A stretch of 23,062 bases of DNA from a virus. The stretch is from positions 1-23,062 of IMG/VR virus record IMGVR_UViG_3300030107_002180; one strand, given 5' to 3'. This document shows, one piece after another, positions 14,759 to 21,118 of the stretch (position 1 is its first letter; the number at the start of each line of letters is the position of its first letter). A program made the translations under genes and the position numbers. The notes beneath the pieces were generated by a model, which saw only the letters and a list, made by a program, of their open reading frames with translations, did no database searches and had not been told where the DNA came from.

Positions 14759-14921
14759 TAAACACATATACAAACACATAGAAGAAGACACAAACCTAGT
14801 TAGCTATGTTTACGATAGAGAGTGTAAAGACTGTGGAGAAAAAGCATACGCAGATACAGGCTTCTTTTTTGAAGATGAATTATATTGTCAAGATTGTTGT
14901 CCTGAGAGCTATGGAGAATAA
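14751..14921 (+). CDS. 56-residue zinc-ribbon-like protein
   Basis: Two Cys pairs, C25-C28 (ECKDCGE) and C46-C49 with C50 (YCQDCC), separated by 17 residues, make a likely zinc ribbon. The rest is acidic. Translation is coupled to the membrane mini-protein by an 8-base overlap. Could bind host RNA polymerase or nucleic acid, as many phage zinc ribbons do, but no specific family is recognised. Confidence 0.7.
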   Translation: MSNKHIYKHIEEDTNLVSYVYDRECKDCGEKAYADTGFFFEDELYCQDCCPESYGE

Positions 14922-15007
14922 AGTTAGGACAAATTGTCGCACTCTATTGACAAGCCTATACAATCTATGTTAAGGAAAAGAAAAAACAGAAAAGAAAGTA
15001 TAACAAA

Positions 15008-15178
15008 ATGAAAAAAAGAACAGTAATGAAAATAGATTATCAAGAAGCCTTAGCCTTAGTTAAAAGAAAAGATTTCCTAACTCCTGAAGAGTATTCCAAA
15101 CAGTTTTGGGAATTGTGGAAACCTGAAGTAAAAGAAAAAGCTAGAAAAGAAATATTAGATTGGAGGGTAGAAGAATGA
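15008..15178 (+). CDS. 56-residue charged helical protein
   Basis: MKKRTVMKIDYQEALALVKR continues with a helical, Lys/Glu/Trp-rich segment (FWELWKPEVKEKARKEILDW). It ends in TGA overlapping the ATG of the next gene (ATGA), so it is probably a coupled partner of the nucleotidase gene. No domain recognised. The leader before it resembles the leader of the first early gene (GTATAACAAA just before the start). Confidence 0.65.
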   Translation: MKKRTVMKIDYQEALALVKRKDFLTPEEYSKQFWELWKPEVKEKARKEILDWRVEE

Positions 15179-15714
15179 GAAAAGTTAATTGGACATATGT
15201 GGACATGGATGGAGTTATAGCTGATTTCTTTGGCTCACTAGCTAGAGAGTTTAACGTCAACCATTGGAAAGATATTCCTACTCAAGAGGAAGTAGTAGAG
15301 AGATTAACAGGTTCAGATTTCTTTGGTAGGATATCAACATTCCCTAGCACCAAACAGTTTTTAGTAACAGTTGATAAATACACTAGTGGAAGATGGTCAA
15401 TTCTTTCAACTCCATTAAAGGGAGACGAGGAAAATTCTAGTAAGCATAAAGATAGATGGTTAAATCATGTCTTTGCAGTAGTCTTTGGACATAGGTTTAA
15501 CAAGGAAAGATTTTACTCTCACAATAAATGGATGTGGGCAACAGATACAGGAGAAATTTCTAGTGGTAAGCCTAACCTATTAATAGACGATAGACCAACC
15601 AATTTAGAAGAGTTCAAAGCTAAAGGTGGCTTAACAATCAGATATCAAGCTAACGAAAGTAAGTTTGAGAAGTTTGAAAACAAATTAAAAGAATTGTTTG
15701 ACAGTAACGATTAA
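15175..15714 (+). CDS. HAD-superfamily 5'(3')-deoxyribonucleotidase-like phosphatase
   Basis: 179 residues with the HAD signature. Motif I is YVDMDGVIADFF (nucleophile D10, D12), motif II SILSTP (75-80), and motif IV LLIDDRPTNLEEF (D138, D139). The length and the ending GGLTIRYQAN match the NT5C type, which removes phosphate from deoxynucleoside monophosphates and may tune nucleotide pools during phage replication. ATG 15175 is taken as start because GGAGG lies at 15162-15166 and the frame overlaps the previous stop by 4 bases. A TTG at 15160 would add five residues that contain the ribosome site. Confidence 0.8.
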   Translation: MRKVNWTYVDMDGVIADFFGSLAREFNVNHWKDIPTQEEVVERLTGSDFFGRISTFPSTKQFLVTVDKYTSGRWSILSTPLKGDEENSSKHKDRWLNHVFAVVFGHRFNKERFYSHNKWMWATDTGEISSGKPNLLIDDRPTNLEEFKAKGGLTIRYQANESKFEKFENKLKELFDSND

Positions 15715-15758
15715 TCGTGGTAACAGAACGAAACCCTAGCAATATAAGGAGAAATTAA

Positions 15759-16004
15759 ATGGCTAGAAAATTAGAAACATTAAGAACTACAAAATACGAA
15801 AACCTAAACCATATTAACATTAAAGGTATGGCTCTTGTTAGGAATGATAAGAGAGAAAGATTTGGGTTAAATGGTACAACGTCCACAAAAGGCGATTTAA
15901 AACAAAGAATTGCTTGTGGTGGTAATAGACCTATTGACCCAACAACAGGCAGATACATAGCAGTATCTGTATTCAACAAATTACAAAGGGAGCAAGGGGT
16001 TTAA
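15759..16004 (+). CDS. Hypothetical protein, basic, 81 residues
   Basis: Starts MARKLETLRTTKYENL and has INIKGMALVRNDKRERFGLNG and GGNRPIDPTTGRYIAVSVFN, probably a small beta-rich domain. TAAGGAGAAA before ATG is a strong ribosome site. No known family. A hairpin lies over its stop codon. Confidence 0.65.
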   Translation: MARKLETLRTTKYENLNHINIKGMALVRNDKRERFGLNGTTSTKGDLKQRIACGGNRPIDPTTGRYIAVSVFNKLQREQGV

Positions 16005-16013
16005 TTCCCCTTG
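15993..16013 (+). terminator. Stem-loop over a stop codon (possible attenuator)
   Basis: CAAGGGG (15993-15999), 7-base loop, CCCCTTG (16007-16013), a perfect 7-bp stem. The stop codon (16002-16004) lies in the loop, and the next gene's GAGG at 16022-16025 follows just after. Few T residues follow, so full termination is unlikely. Confidence 0.45.
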
Positions 16014-16034
16014 TTCAGAATGAGGTCAAATAAA

Positions 16035-16226
16035 ATGAACACAGTTAAAGAAATAATAAAAACTTTATCAGAGTATAATTCTGATACTAGGGTAGACATT
16101 GTACTTTTAGGAGAGGACGAGGAAAACTCTACTGATGATACATACTTGACCATAAAAGGGATTGTTGGTAGTGGAGAAACTGAAGTTAGTTATATAGAAA
16201 TAGGGGTCAAAGAGAATGAAAGATAG
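16035..16226 (+). CDS. Hypothetical acidic protein, 63 residues
   Basis: Starts MNTVKEIIKTLSEYNSDTRV and ends in a beta-like acidic region (YLTIKGIVGSGETEVSYIEI). ATG 16035 is chosen because GAGG lies 9 bases upstream. Start codons at 16011 (TTG) and 16020 (ATG) would begin in the preceding hairpin region. The start resembles a short 'decode the duty' two-layer fold common in phage mini-proteins but no family is recognised. Overlaps the methyltransferase start by 11 bases. Confidence 0.6.
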   Translation: MNTVKEIIKTLSEYNSDTRVDIVLLGEDEENSTDDTYLTIKGIVGSGETEVSYIEIGVKENER

Positions 16227-17583
16227 ATATAATAATTTTACAGATATAAGCCACGATTGGGCAGAGGAAAGTAGCAATCATACTTCCCTATACTCAAAGA
16301 ATAAAAGTGTTGATGGCTTAAACGTGTTAAGTTGTTTCGATGGCTTGTCAGGTGGTCAACTTGCCCTTGAGAAGTCAGGAATAAAAGTTAACCAATACTT
16401 CGCTAGTGAGATAGACAAATATGCTATAGCAGTAGCCAAGTATAACTATCCTAATATGGTACATCTAGGAGACGTTAAGAAGATAGACACGAGCCAACTA
16501 CCTAAGATTGATTTGATGTTGGCAGGTTCTCCTTGTACTGACCTGTCTTTTGCAGGATTAGGAAAAGGGTTAGTTGATGGTGAACAGAGTAGCCTTTTCT
16601 TTGATTGGTGGAAGCTAGTCAAAGAGCTAAAGCCTACCTATATTTTCCTAGAGAATGTTAGAATGAAAAAAGAATATGAAGATATGATTTCTGACATATT
16701 AGGATTTAACCCAATAGCTATTAACAGTTCTTTGGTTTCGGCTCAGAACAGGTACAGACTTTATTGGTTTGGCATTAGAGATGGAGACATATACAAGGCT
16801 ATTCCTATTGCCCAACCAAAAGATAAGGGCATTGTCTTGGCTGACATATTGGAGACAGGATTAGACGATAGTTGGACACTCTCAGATAAGGCACAGGACA
16901 GAGCTAGAAATAACCCTAGAAGTAGAGCTTTCAAGCCTGAACAGGAGAAATCAGGAGCTTTGTTATCTAACCAATACAAACAATCTACTGATGGCTTATA
17001 TGCAGTAGCTAATGGTTGTATTCAGGTAGGAGAAACGGCAGAGATAAAAGGCTTTGATATTATCAAAAGGGTTTACTCTCCTGAGGGCAAAGCACCAACC
17101 TTAACAACTATGCAAGGTGGACACAGAGAGCCTAAGGTAGCGACTACTGACCCTAAAGGTGGACGTATAGTTAATAGACGTAAGGTTGATGGAGTGAGGA
17201 AAGACAACCAACTAGACCTACCTTTGAAGCCTTACCTAGAAGTCAGGGCAGATGATAAGACTAATTGTCTAAGCACAGTACAAAAAGATAATGTTGTAGT
17301 GTCTAAGATTAGAGACAAGTCTAAGGCAGTTCGAGTAGGTGGCAGAGGGAGTTATGACAGACATGAGTGGGATAGTGTAGACGAATTACATTGGAGAAAA
17401 CTCACACCAAGAGAATGTGCTAGACTTCAAACTGTTCCTGATGATTATTGCACTATGGGAAGTTTTGATGGGATTGTTAAACCTATCTCTAAGTCTCAGC
17501 AATACAAAATGCTTGGCAATGGTTGGACAATAGACGTTATAGCTCATATCCTACAGGACATTAGGCTCAAGGGTTGGTGGTAA
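16216..17583 (+). CDS. C5 cytosine DNA methyltransferase
   Basis: 455 residues. Motif I is VLSCFDGLSGGQLALEKSG (37-55, SAM binding). Motif IV is GSPCTDLSFAG (104-114) with catalytic C107, motif VI FLENV (144-148) and motif VIII QNRYRLYWFGI (177-187). After a long variable region (about 195-390, presumed target recognition) come KLTPRECARLQTVPDDY (395-411) and YKMLGNGWTIDV (430-441), the motif IX/X equivalents. Motifs I, IV, VI and VIII are intact, so the enzyme should methylate cytosine in a specific site and protect phage DNA from host restriction. No cognate restriction enzyme lies nearby, so it is an orphan. The Cys/Asp start resembles DNMT3-like phage enzymes. Neighbours ArdC and small early genes fit anti-defence. 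Confidence 0.93.
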   Translation: MKDRYNNFTDISHDWAEESSNHTSLYSKNKSVDGLNVLSCFDGLSGGQLALEKSGIKVNQYFASEIDKYAIAVAKYNYPNMVHLGDVKKIDTSQLPKIDLMLAGSPCTDLSFAGLGKGLVDGEQSSLFFDWWKLVKELKPTYIFLENVRMKKEYEDMISDILGFNPIAINSSLVSAQNRYRLYWFGIRDGDIYKAIPIAQPKDKGIVLADILETGLDDSWTLSDKAQDRARNNPRSRAFKPEQEKSGALLSNQYKQSTDGLYAVANGCIQVGETAEIKGFDIIKRVYSPEGKAPTLTTMQGGHREPKVATTDPKGGRIVNRRKVDGVRKDNQLDLPLKPYLEVRADDKTNCLSTVQKDNVVVSKIRDKSKAVRVGGRGSYDRHEWDSVDELHWRKLTPRECARLQTVPDDYCTMGSFDGIVKPISKSQQYKMLGNGWTIDVIAHILQDIRLKGWW

Positions 17584-17586
17584 GTT

Positions 17587-17679
17587 ATGACGAATAGACA
17601 AGCATGGATTTATTTTTTAACGATTGTAACAGTATGCTATGTATTAGATGAACTAGTAAGATATTTTTATTTTAATTAA
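17587..17679 (+). CDS. 30-residue single-TM protein
   Basis: MTNRQAWIYFLTIVTVCYVL followed by DELVRYFYFN: one hydrophobic helix with a short charged C-terminus. It starts 3 bases after the methyltransferase stop, in the same early transcript. Its own ribosome site is weak (GTAAGTT). Likely an inner-membrane mini-protein of unknown role. Confidence 0.55.
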   Translation: MTNRQAWIYFLTIVTVCYVLDELVRYFYFN

Positions 17680-17691
17680 TGGAGAAAGAAC

Positions 17692-17838
17692 GTGGAAGAA
17701 GAAATAGAAGAAAAAGAGTTTGATATAACTATTAGTCACACTATGTCTGTTATGGCTGAAAGCTATGAAGATGCAGTTGAGTGGGTAAAAAACCATGTAG
17801 CCACACAAGGTAGGCACATAGATTTTGATATAGAATAA
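17692..17838 (+). CDS. 48-residue acidic protein
   Basis: GTG start at 17692 behind GGAGAAAGAAC. Very acidic N-terminus (EEEIEEKEFDITI), then a helix with AESYEDAVEWVKNHV, and an acidic end. No domain recognised; such small acidic proteins often mimic DNA or bind host enzymes. Function unknown. Confidence 0.6.
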   Translation: MEEEIEEKEFDITISHTMSVMAESYEDAVEWVKNHVATQGRHIDFDIE

Positions 17839-17850
17839 AGGAGAAAGAAA

Positions 17851-18237
17851 GTGGAAAAACTAGATAGACAAATACTAAAAAGAGTAAGAGAAACATTAAA
17901 TAATATTCTCAAAGATAACGAAAGACTTGAACAGTTTGACGTAACAGTAGGCAACGCATCATTTAGTGATGATGAAGTAACCTTTAAATTAAACCTAAAG
18001 ATAAAAGGTACTAAGTCTCAATCTCAGAAAGACTTAGAAACATTTGGTGAGATGGACAACTTAGACCTAACCAAGATAGCCAAACTAGATGGCAAGGATT
18101 TTAGTCTGTCAGGGTTTAGACGTAAGGCAAGAAGTAAGCCATATCTAATTCAAGACTTAAAAAATGGTGGTGAATATATTATAACTACTGAAGTAGCTAA
18201 GAAATATTTTGGCAAAGGAGAGGAAAGTAATGCCTAA
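17851..18237 (+). CDS. Hypothetical protein, 128 residues
   Basis: Starts at GTG 17851; AAAGGAG at 17838-17844 supports it. The N-terminal third is a charged helix (LKRVRETLNNILKDNERLEQF), the middle is beta-like (VTVGNASFSDDEVTFKLNLKI), and the end contains FSLSGFRRKARSKPYLIQDL and GGEYIITTEVAKKYFG. It looks like a small helix-plus-strand domain with no recognised family. Its stop overlaps the next gene's start region by 8 bases. Confidence 0.7.
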   Translation: MEKLDRQILKRVRETLNNILKDNERLEQFDVTVGNASFSDDEVTFKLNLKIKGTKSQSQKDLETFGEMDNLDLTKIAKLDGKDFSLSGFRRKARSKPYLIQDLKNGGEYIITTEVAKKYFGKGEESNA

Positions 18238-18418
18238 AACGTATTACAAAAAAGTGTCTCCCTCGAAGCCTAGAAACCCTGAGTTCATACGCAAGAGTTC
18301 TCAGGTGATAGAGGACAAGAGGGAGAAGGAGCAACAACGTAGACACGAGAAGAGAGAGCTTGACCTAAAGAGGTGGAGAGCAGAGTATGAGAAATCAAGA
18401 GGAGATAAAGATGAATAA
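18230..18418 (+). CDS. 62-residue charged coiled-coil protein
   Basis: ATG 18230 has GGAGAGG just upstream; a TTG at 18209 would start inside the previous gene. Starts MPKTYYKKVSPSKPRNP, then a long charged helix (KREKEQQRRHEKRELDLKRW). Strongly basic and acidic runs alternate, typical of a coiled coil. Function unknown. Overlaps the next gene by 8 bases (ATGAATAA). Confidence 0.65.
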   Translation: MPKTYYKKVSPSKPRNPEFIRKSSQVIEDKREKEQQRRHEKRELDLKRWRAEYEKSRGDKDE

Positions 18419-18548
18419 GGAAGATAAAATAAAATTTATAGTTGAGTGTGAAAAGAACGCAGTTCCACCGAATAGTTGGAAGTGGATTCAATTAGCAGAT
18501 GACGAAACTATTAATGAGTTATATGATTATTGGACACAAGAATTATAG
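18411..18548 (+). CDS. 45-residue hypothetical protein
   Basis: MNKEDKIKFIVECEKNAVPP followed by a Trp-rich stretch (SWKWIQLADDETINELYDYW). The acidic C-terminus may be a helix. It overlaps the coiled-coil gene by 8 bases and uses its GGAG at 18401-18404. No family. Confidence 0.6.
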   Translation: MNKEDKIKFIVECEKNAVPPNSWKWIQLADDETINELYDYWTQEL

Positions 18549-18560
18549 AGGAGATAAGAG

Positions 18561-18749
18561 ATGAAACTTGATGATATAAACAATGCTATCTTTAACTTGA
18601 ATGATGTTAAGGAAACGATTAAGGCAAATGGATTGCGTGATACTAAACGTGTCCATGAGGGAACAGATAACCAAGATACTCTTGGGGATTTGGTAGATGA
18701 CTTAGAGATTTTTTTATTAAATACTTACAACAATTTGAATAGGAGTTAA
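18561..18749 (+). CDS. 62-residue acidic helical protein
   Basis: MKLDDINNAIFNLNDVKETI then a short loop and a second helix (LGDLVDDLEIFLLNTYNNL), so a helical hairpin. GAGGAGATAAG before ATG is a good ribosome site. No recognised family. Confidence 0.65.
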   Translation: MKLDDINNAIFNLNDVKETIKANGLRDTKRVHEGTDNQDTLGDLVDDLEIFLLNTYNNLNRS

Positions 18750-18752
18750 GGA

Positions 18753-18992
18753 ATGAAGATAACTATTGAACCAAAAGACAGAGTAGAATTACTCAAGTAT
18801 GTTAACGTATTGAGAGAGTTTAACTGTAACACATCAGAGAAAGTTCCTATCTACTATGAGCACATTTGTGAGATAGAAACTCTTATGTTTAAACTAGCAA
18901 ACCTATTAGAGTTTGAACAACCAAAGGGTTTAGAGGGGGGTTGGTATAGCGACTATTCTCTTAAAGAAGATTTACCAAAGGAGAAGAAGTAA
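18753..18992 (+). CDS. 79-residue hypothetical protein
   Basis: Starts MKITIEPKDRVELLKYVNVL, a strand and helix, with a further helix (YYEHICEIETLMFKLANLLEF) and a charged end. GGAGTTAAGGA precedes ATG. The last base is shared with the next ATG (TAATG), so translation is coupled. Confidence 0.65.
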   Translation: MKITIEPKDRVELLKYVNVLREFNCNTSEKVPIYYEHICEIETLMFKLANLLEFEQPKGLEGGWYSDYSLKEDLPKEKK

Positions 18993-19180
18993 TGAAAGCT
19001 AAACACTTAATGGAGAAACTTATAAAGCTAGACAGTATGGATACAGACATAGAGTTTAGATTACCTGTAAAACTATTTGGAGAAGATGAGGATTTAATAT
19101 TAGACTTTAACTATCTGTTCTATCCTAGTGTCGAGAATGATAAATTTATTATAGCATTTAAGGAGAAGAAGAATGAATAA
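18992..19180 (+). CDS. 62-residue acidic hypothetical protein
   Basis: MKAKHLMEKLIKLDSMDTDI followed by strand-like segments (IEFRLPVKLFG, LILDFNYLFY, KFIIAFKEKK), a possible small alpha-beta fold. AAAGGAGAAGAAG is the ribosome site. It resembles the 63-residue protein at 16035 in shape (helix, then strands) but sequence identity is low. Overlaps the next start by 8 bases (ATGAATAA). Confidence 0.65.
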   Translation: MKAKHLMEKLIKLDSMDTDIEFRLPVKLFGEDEDLILDFNYLFYPSVENDKFIIAFKEKKNE

Positions 19181-19439
19181 ATATTATGCAGTAGTATTTG
19201 AACCCTTTGAAGTTGATGGGTTAGAATATGTCAAAGAGGGAGACAATGGTTGGACAATAGATAGTCCTGTTAAGGTATTCCCTACAAAGGCTCTTGCCCA
19301 AATTGAAGCTGATAAATGGAACACAGGGGAAGTGGTAGAGCTATCTGAATTTGAAGCTATATGTTTCAATAGGTCAAGGGCAGAGAAGATGGTAAAGATG
19401 CCTGACAAAGAAAACGAACCTGATTTTATAATGGAGTAA
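19173..19439 (+). CDS. 88-residue hypothetical protein
   Basis: MNKYYAVVFEPFEVDGLEYV then GWTIDSPVKVFPTKALAQIEADKWNTGEVV and an acidic tail. The strand-helix layout (WTIDSPVKVFPTKALAQIEAD) looks like a small alpha-beta domain. AAGGAGAAGAAG precedes ATG. No known family. Confidence 0.65.
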   Translation: MNKYYAVVFEPFEVDGLEYVKEGDNGWTIDSPVKVFPTKALAQIEADKWNTGEVVELSEFEAICFNRSRAEKMVKMPDKENEPDFIME

Positions 19440-19443
19440 TGAT

Positions 19444-19590
19444 ATGACTAATACATATTATCAACAAATAGTTGTAAAAATAGAAGTTGAAGAGGGTGCT
19501 GATATCCAAGAAGTAATTAGCGAATGTGATTATCAGTTTAACCACAACAAGATAGTAGGAACAGAAATAATTGAGGTGAAAGATGATTAA
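19444..19590 (+). CDS. 48-residue hypothetical protein
   Basis: MTNTYYQQIVVKIEVEEGAD, a helix (IQEVISECDYQF) and a final strand (KIVGTEIIEVKDD): a beta-alpha-beta mini-fold. ATG lies 4 bases after the previous stop (GTAATGATATG). Overlaps the next gene by 8 bases (ATGATTAA). Confidence 0.6.
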   Translation: MTNTYYQQIVVKIEVEEGADIQEVISECDYQFNHNKIVGTEIIEVKDD

Positions 19591-19792
19591 ATTAGCAATA
19601 TTAGATTACGAAAAGGGTAAATTACATACTTATAATGAAGATTGTCTAAATAAACTTGGGTACACTAAAGATTGGAAAGACGAGTTTTATTGTGATAGTG
19701 AGGGGATAGAGGGTTTTATATCTTGTGTGTTAGACTTTAGTTTAAACAACATTCATTATATGGAATATACAGAGGAGAAAAGAAATGAATGA
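19583..19792 (+). CDS. 69-residue acidic hypothetical protein
   Basis: MIKLAILDYEKGKLHTYNED followed by a Tyr/Asp-rich segment (YTKDWKDEFYCDSEGIEGFI) and FSLNNIHYMEYTEEK. GAGGTGAAAG supplies the ribosome site. The beta-like start and acidic end are typical of early phage mini-proteins. Its end overlaps the following mini-gene by 8 bases (ATGAATGA). Confidence 0.65.
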   Translation: MIKLAILDYEKGKLHTYNEDCLNKLGYTKDWKDEFYCDSEGIEGFISCVLDFSLNNIHYMEYTEEKRNE

Positions 19793-19883
19793 GGGACAGA
19801 CACTACTAACAAGCATAGCCTTGATTATAGCTACGGCTCTTATACTCAATGCGTGTTCAGGTTTCTTTATGAGGATAAATTAA
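19785..19883 (+). CDS. 32-residue membrane mini-protein with lipobox-like LNAC
   Basis: MNEGQTLLTSIALIIATALILNACSGFFMRIN: a hydrophobic helix ending at LNAC-SG, which resembles a lipoprotein signal (L at -3, A at -1, Cys), although Asn at -2 is atypical. If processed, only a few residues would remain. Alternatively a plain TM mini-protein. AGAGGAGAAAAG is the ribosome site. Confidence 0.5.
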   Translation: MNEGQTLLTSIALIIATALILNACSGFFMRIN

Positions 19884-20047
19884 TGAAAAGTGGATACATA
19901 ATAATAAAGGTGGAGCATGAAGCTGATAACCTGGAAATTATATGCAAGGAATGTGAGTGGGATTTAGACCATGAGCTACTTATAGATGCTCAGATAACAG
20001 GCTATGTTGAACATAACCCTGAGTTTGATTATGAAGTTTTACATTAA
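19883..20047 (+). CDS. 54-residue hypothetical protein
   Basis: ATG 19883 shares its base with the previous stop (TAATG); GAGGATAAA is its ribosome site. A longer in-frame start at 19853 lies inside the membrane mini-protein. The sequence KSGYIIIKVEHEADNLEIIC followed by KECEWDLDHELLIDAQITGYV alternates strands and a helix; a Cys pair (C31, C34 region, ICKEC) is present. No family. Confidence 0.6.
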   Translation: MKSGYIIIKVEHEADNLEIICKECEWDLDHELLIDAQITGYVEHNPEFDYEVLH

Positions 20048-20059
20048 AGGAGAGGATAG

Positions 20060-20209
20060 ATGGACGAAGATGAGTTTACAAATTTGATTGAATCTGATAC
20101 AATTCTTGACGCAGAGTTTGATAACGCAAAAGAAGAAGACTTTGAGTTAATACAAAAGATAAGGGAAGTACATGATATTAGAAACGGCATTGATGTGCAT
20201 GGCATTTAA
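20060..20209 (+). CDS. 49-residue acidic protein
   Basis: MDEDEFTNLIESDTILDAEF then NAKEEDFELIQKIREVHDI: a very acidic, helical protein behind a strong AAAGGAGAGG. Overlaps the next gene by 38 bases. Could bind a host protein or mimic DNA; not identified. Confidence 0.6.
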   Translation: MDEDEFTNLIESDTILDAEFDNAKEEDFELIQKIREVHDIRNGIDVHGI

Positions 20210-20597
20210 TATTTACCACGAAGCTAACAATCAATCTATGTTAGGACAGATTGCAGTAGGGCAAGTGGTGATGAACAGGGTAGCAAGTCCATCTTTTCCT
20301 AACACAGTATGTGAGGTGGTTAAACAAGGACAGAGATACAAGAATGGAAAGATGGTGCTACACAAATGTCAGTTCTCTTGGTACTGTGATGGTAAGAGAG
20401 ACGAGATAAAAAAAGACACTAAGGCTTGGAGAAAGGCTTTAGACTATGCGAGTATTGTTGTAAGTGGTAGGATAGTAATGGACGTAACTCAAGGGAGCTT
20501 ATGGTATCATGCGTATTATGTGAAACCCTCTTGGGCAAGACAAAAAGAAAGAGTAACGAGGATAGATAGTCACATATTTTATAGGAGAAAGAAATGA
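20172..20597 (+). CDS. SleB-like cell wall hydrolase
   Basis: A 141-residue Hydrolase_2 domain protein. Signature residues: NIYHEANNQSMLGQIAVGQV (catalytic Glu17), VMNRVASPSFPNTVCEVV (33-50), CQFSWYCDG (66-74), SLWYHAYYVKPSWA (109-122) and DSHIFY. SleB-type enzymes act on the glycan strand of peptidoglycan as lytic transglycosylase-like hydrolases. No signal peptide is visible. It lies in the early strand, apart from the M15 endolysin on the late strand, so an entry or late-lysis helper is possible. AGGGAAG just before ATG supports the start, and 4 bases overlap the next gene (ATGA). Confidence 0.9.
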   Translation: MILETALMCMAFNIYHEANNQSMLGQIAVGQVVMNRVASPSFPNTVCEVVKQGQRYKNGKMVLHKCQFSWYCDGKRDEIKKDTKAWRKALDYASIVVSGRIVMDVTQGSLWYHAYYVKPSWARQKERVTRIDSHIFYRRKK

Positions 20598-20827
20598 CAG
20601 ATATGTTTTTAGGAATGTTTGCTTTAGCTTTTGTAGAGCACAACAAAGAGTTTATTAACCAAGCGAGAGAGAACAAAAAGAATGGGTATGTTTGGGAGCT
20701 ATCGCCTGGATTTATAAGTAAAGATGCCCTTGCCATAGCCTTTGAGGGTAATGGTAAAAGGCAGGTAATATGGAGACAAAAGAAAACAGTAAGGATACCC
20801 TTACCCAAGCCAAAGGAGATGAAGTAA
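20594..20827 (+). CDS. 77-residue hypothetical protein
   Basis: MTDMFLGMFALAFVEHNKEF begins with a short hydrophobic segment, then NKKNGYVWELSPGFISKD and a basic end (QKKTVRIPLPKPKEMK). Overlaps the SleB-like gene by 4 bases and the next gene by one base, so it may work with cell wall hydrolysis. No family. Confidence 0.65.
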   Translation: MTDMFLGMFALAFVEHNKEFINQARENKKNGYVWELSPGFISKDALAIAFEGNGKRQVIWRQKKTVRIPLPKPKEMK

Positions 20828-20904
20828 TGTTTGGATATACTGCATTTCTTATAGTGTACTGTTGTTTTGTGGCTTATATGTTGAGTGTATCTGATGAAGA
20901 TTAG
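20827..20904 (+). CDS. 25-residue TM mini-protein
   Basis: MFGYTAFLIVYCCFVAYMLSVSDED: one hydrophobic helix and an acidic end. It starts on TAATG shared with the previous stop, with AAGGAG 12 bases upstream. Likely a membrane mini-protein; too short for family assignment. Confidence 0.45.
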   Translation: MFGYTAFLIVYCCFVAYMLSVSDED

Positions 20905-21118
20905 CAGAACACAAGTAATAAGATTTATACTGCCCTTTAGTAAGATATTAAACTTTTTACTAGGGGGTAGTATACACCAATCTTTTTCGGCTCGTAATCA
21001 TGCGTGGAAAGAGAGGGGTAAGCCTAACTTTACATGGATAATTGATAAAATATTAGGAGAGAAACATTGTTTGATATCATACATACTATGGAGAAGAAAG
21101 ACACAGGCTCTCAGGTAA
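20894..21118 (+). CDS. 74-residue conserved hypothetical protein
   Basis: ATG 20894 is preferred; a GTG at 20885 would add 3 residues. Contains ILPFSKILNFLLGGSIHQSFSARNHAWKERGK (split: GGSIHQSFSARN, HAWKERGKPNFTWIIDKILG). The RNxxWKxxGKxNxxxxIDxIxGxxHC pattern recurs in marine phages, from memory, without function. Basic C-terminus. Overlaps the integrase start by 52 bases. Its ribosome site is weak. Confidence 0.65.
   Translation: MKISRTQVIRFILPFSKILNFLLGGSIHQSFSARNHAWKERGKPNFTWIIDKILGEKHCLISYILWRRKTQALR

Noticed and set aside
14919-15007. Possible promoter or operator (GACAAATTGTC and TTGACA near 14930-14950)
   Set aside because: The inverted repeat is only 5 bases per arm and no -10 box lies 16-18 bases from TTGACA.
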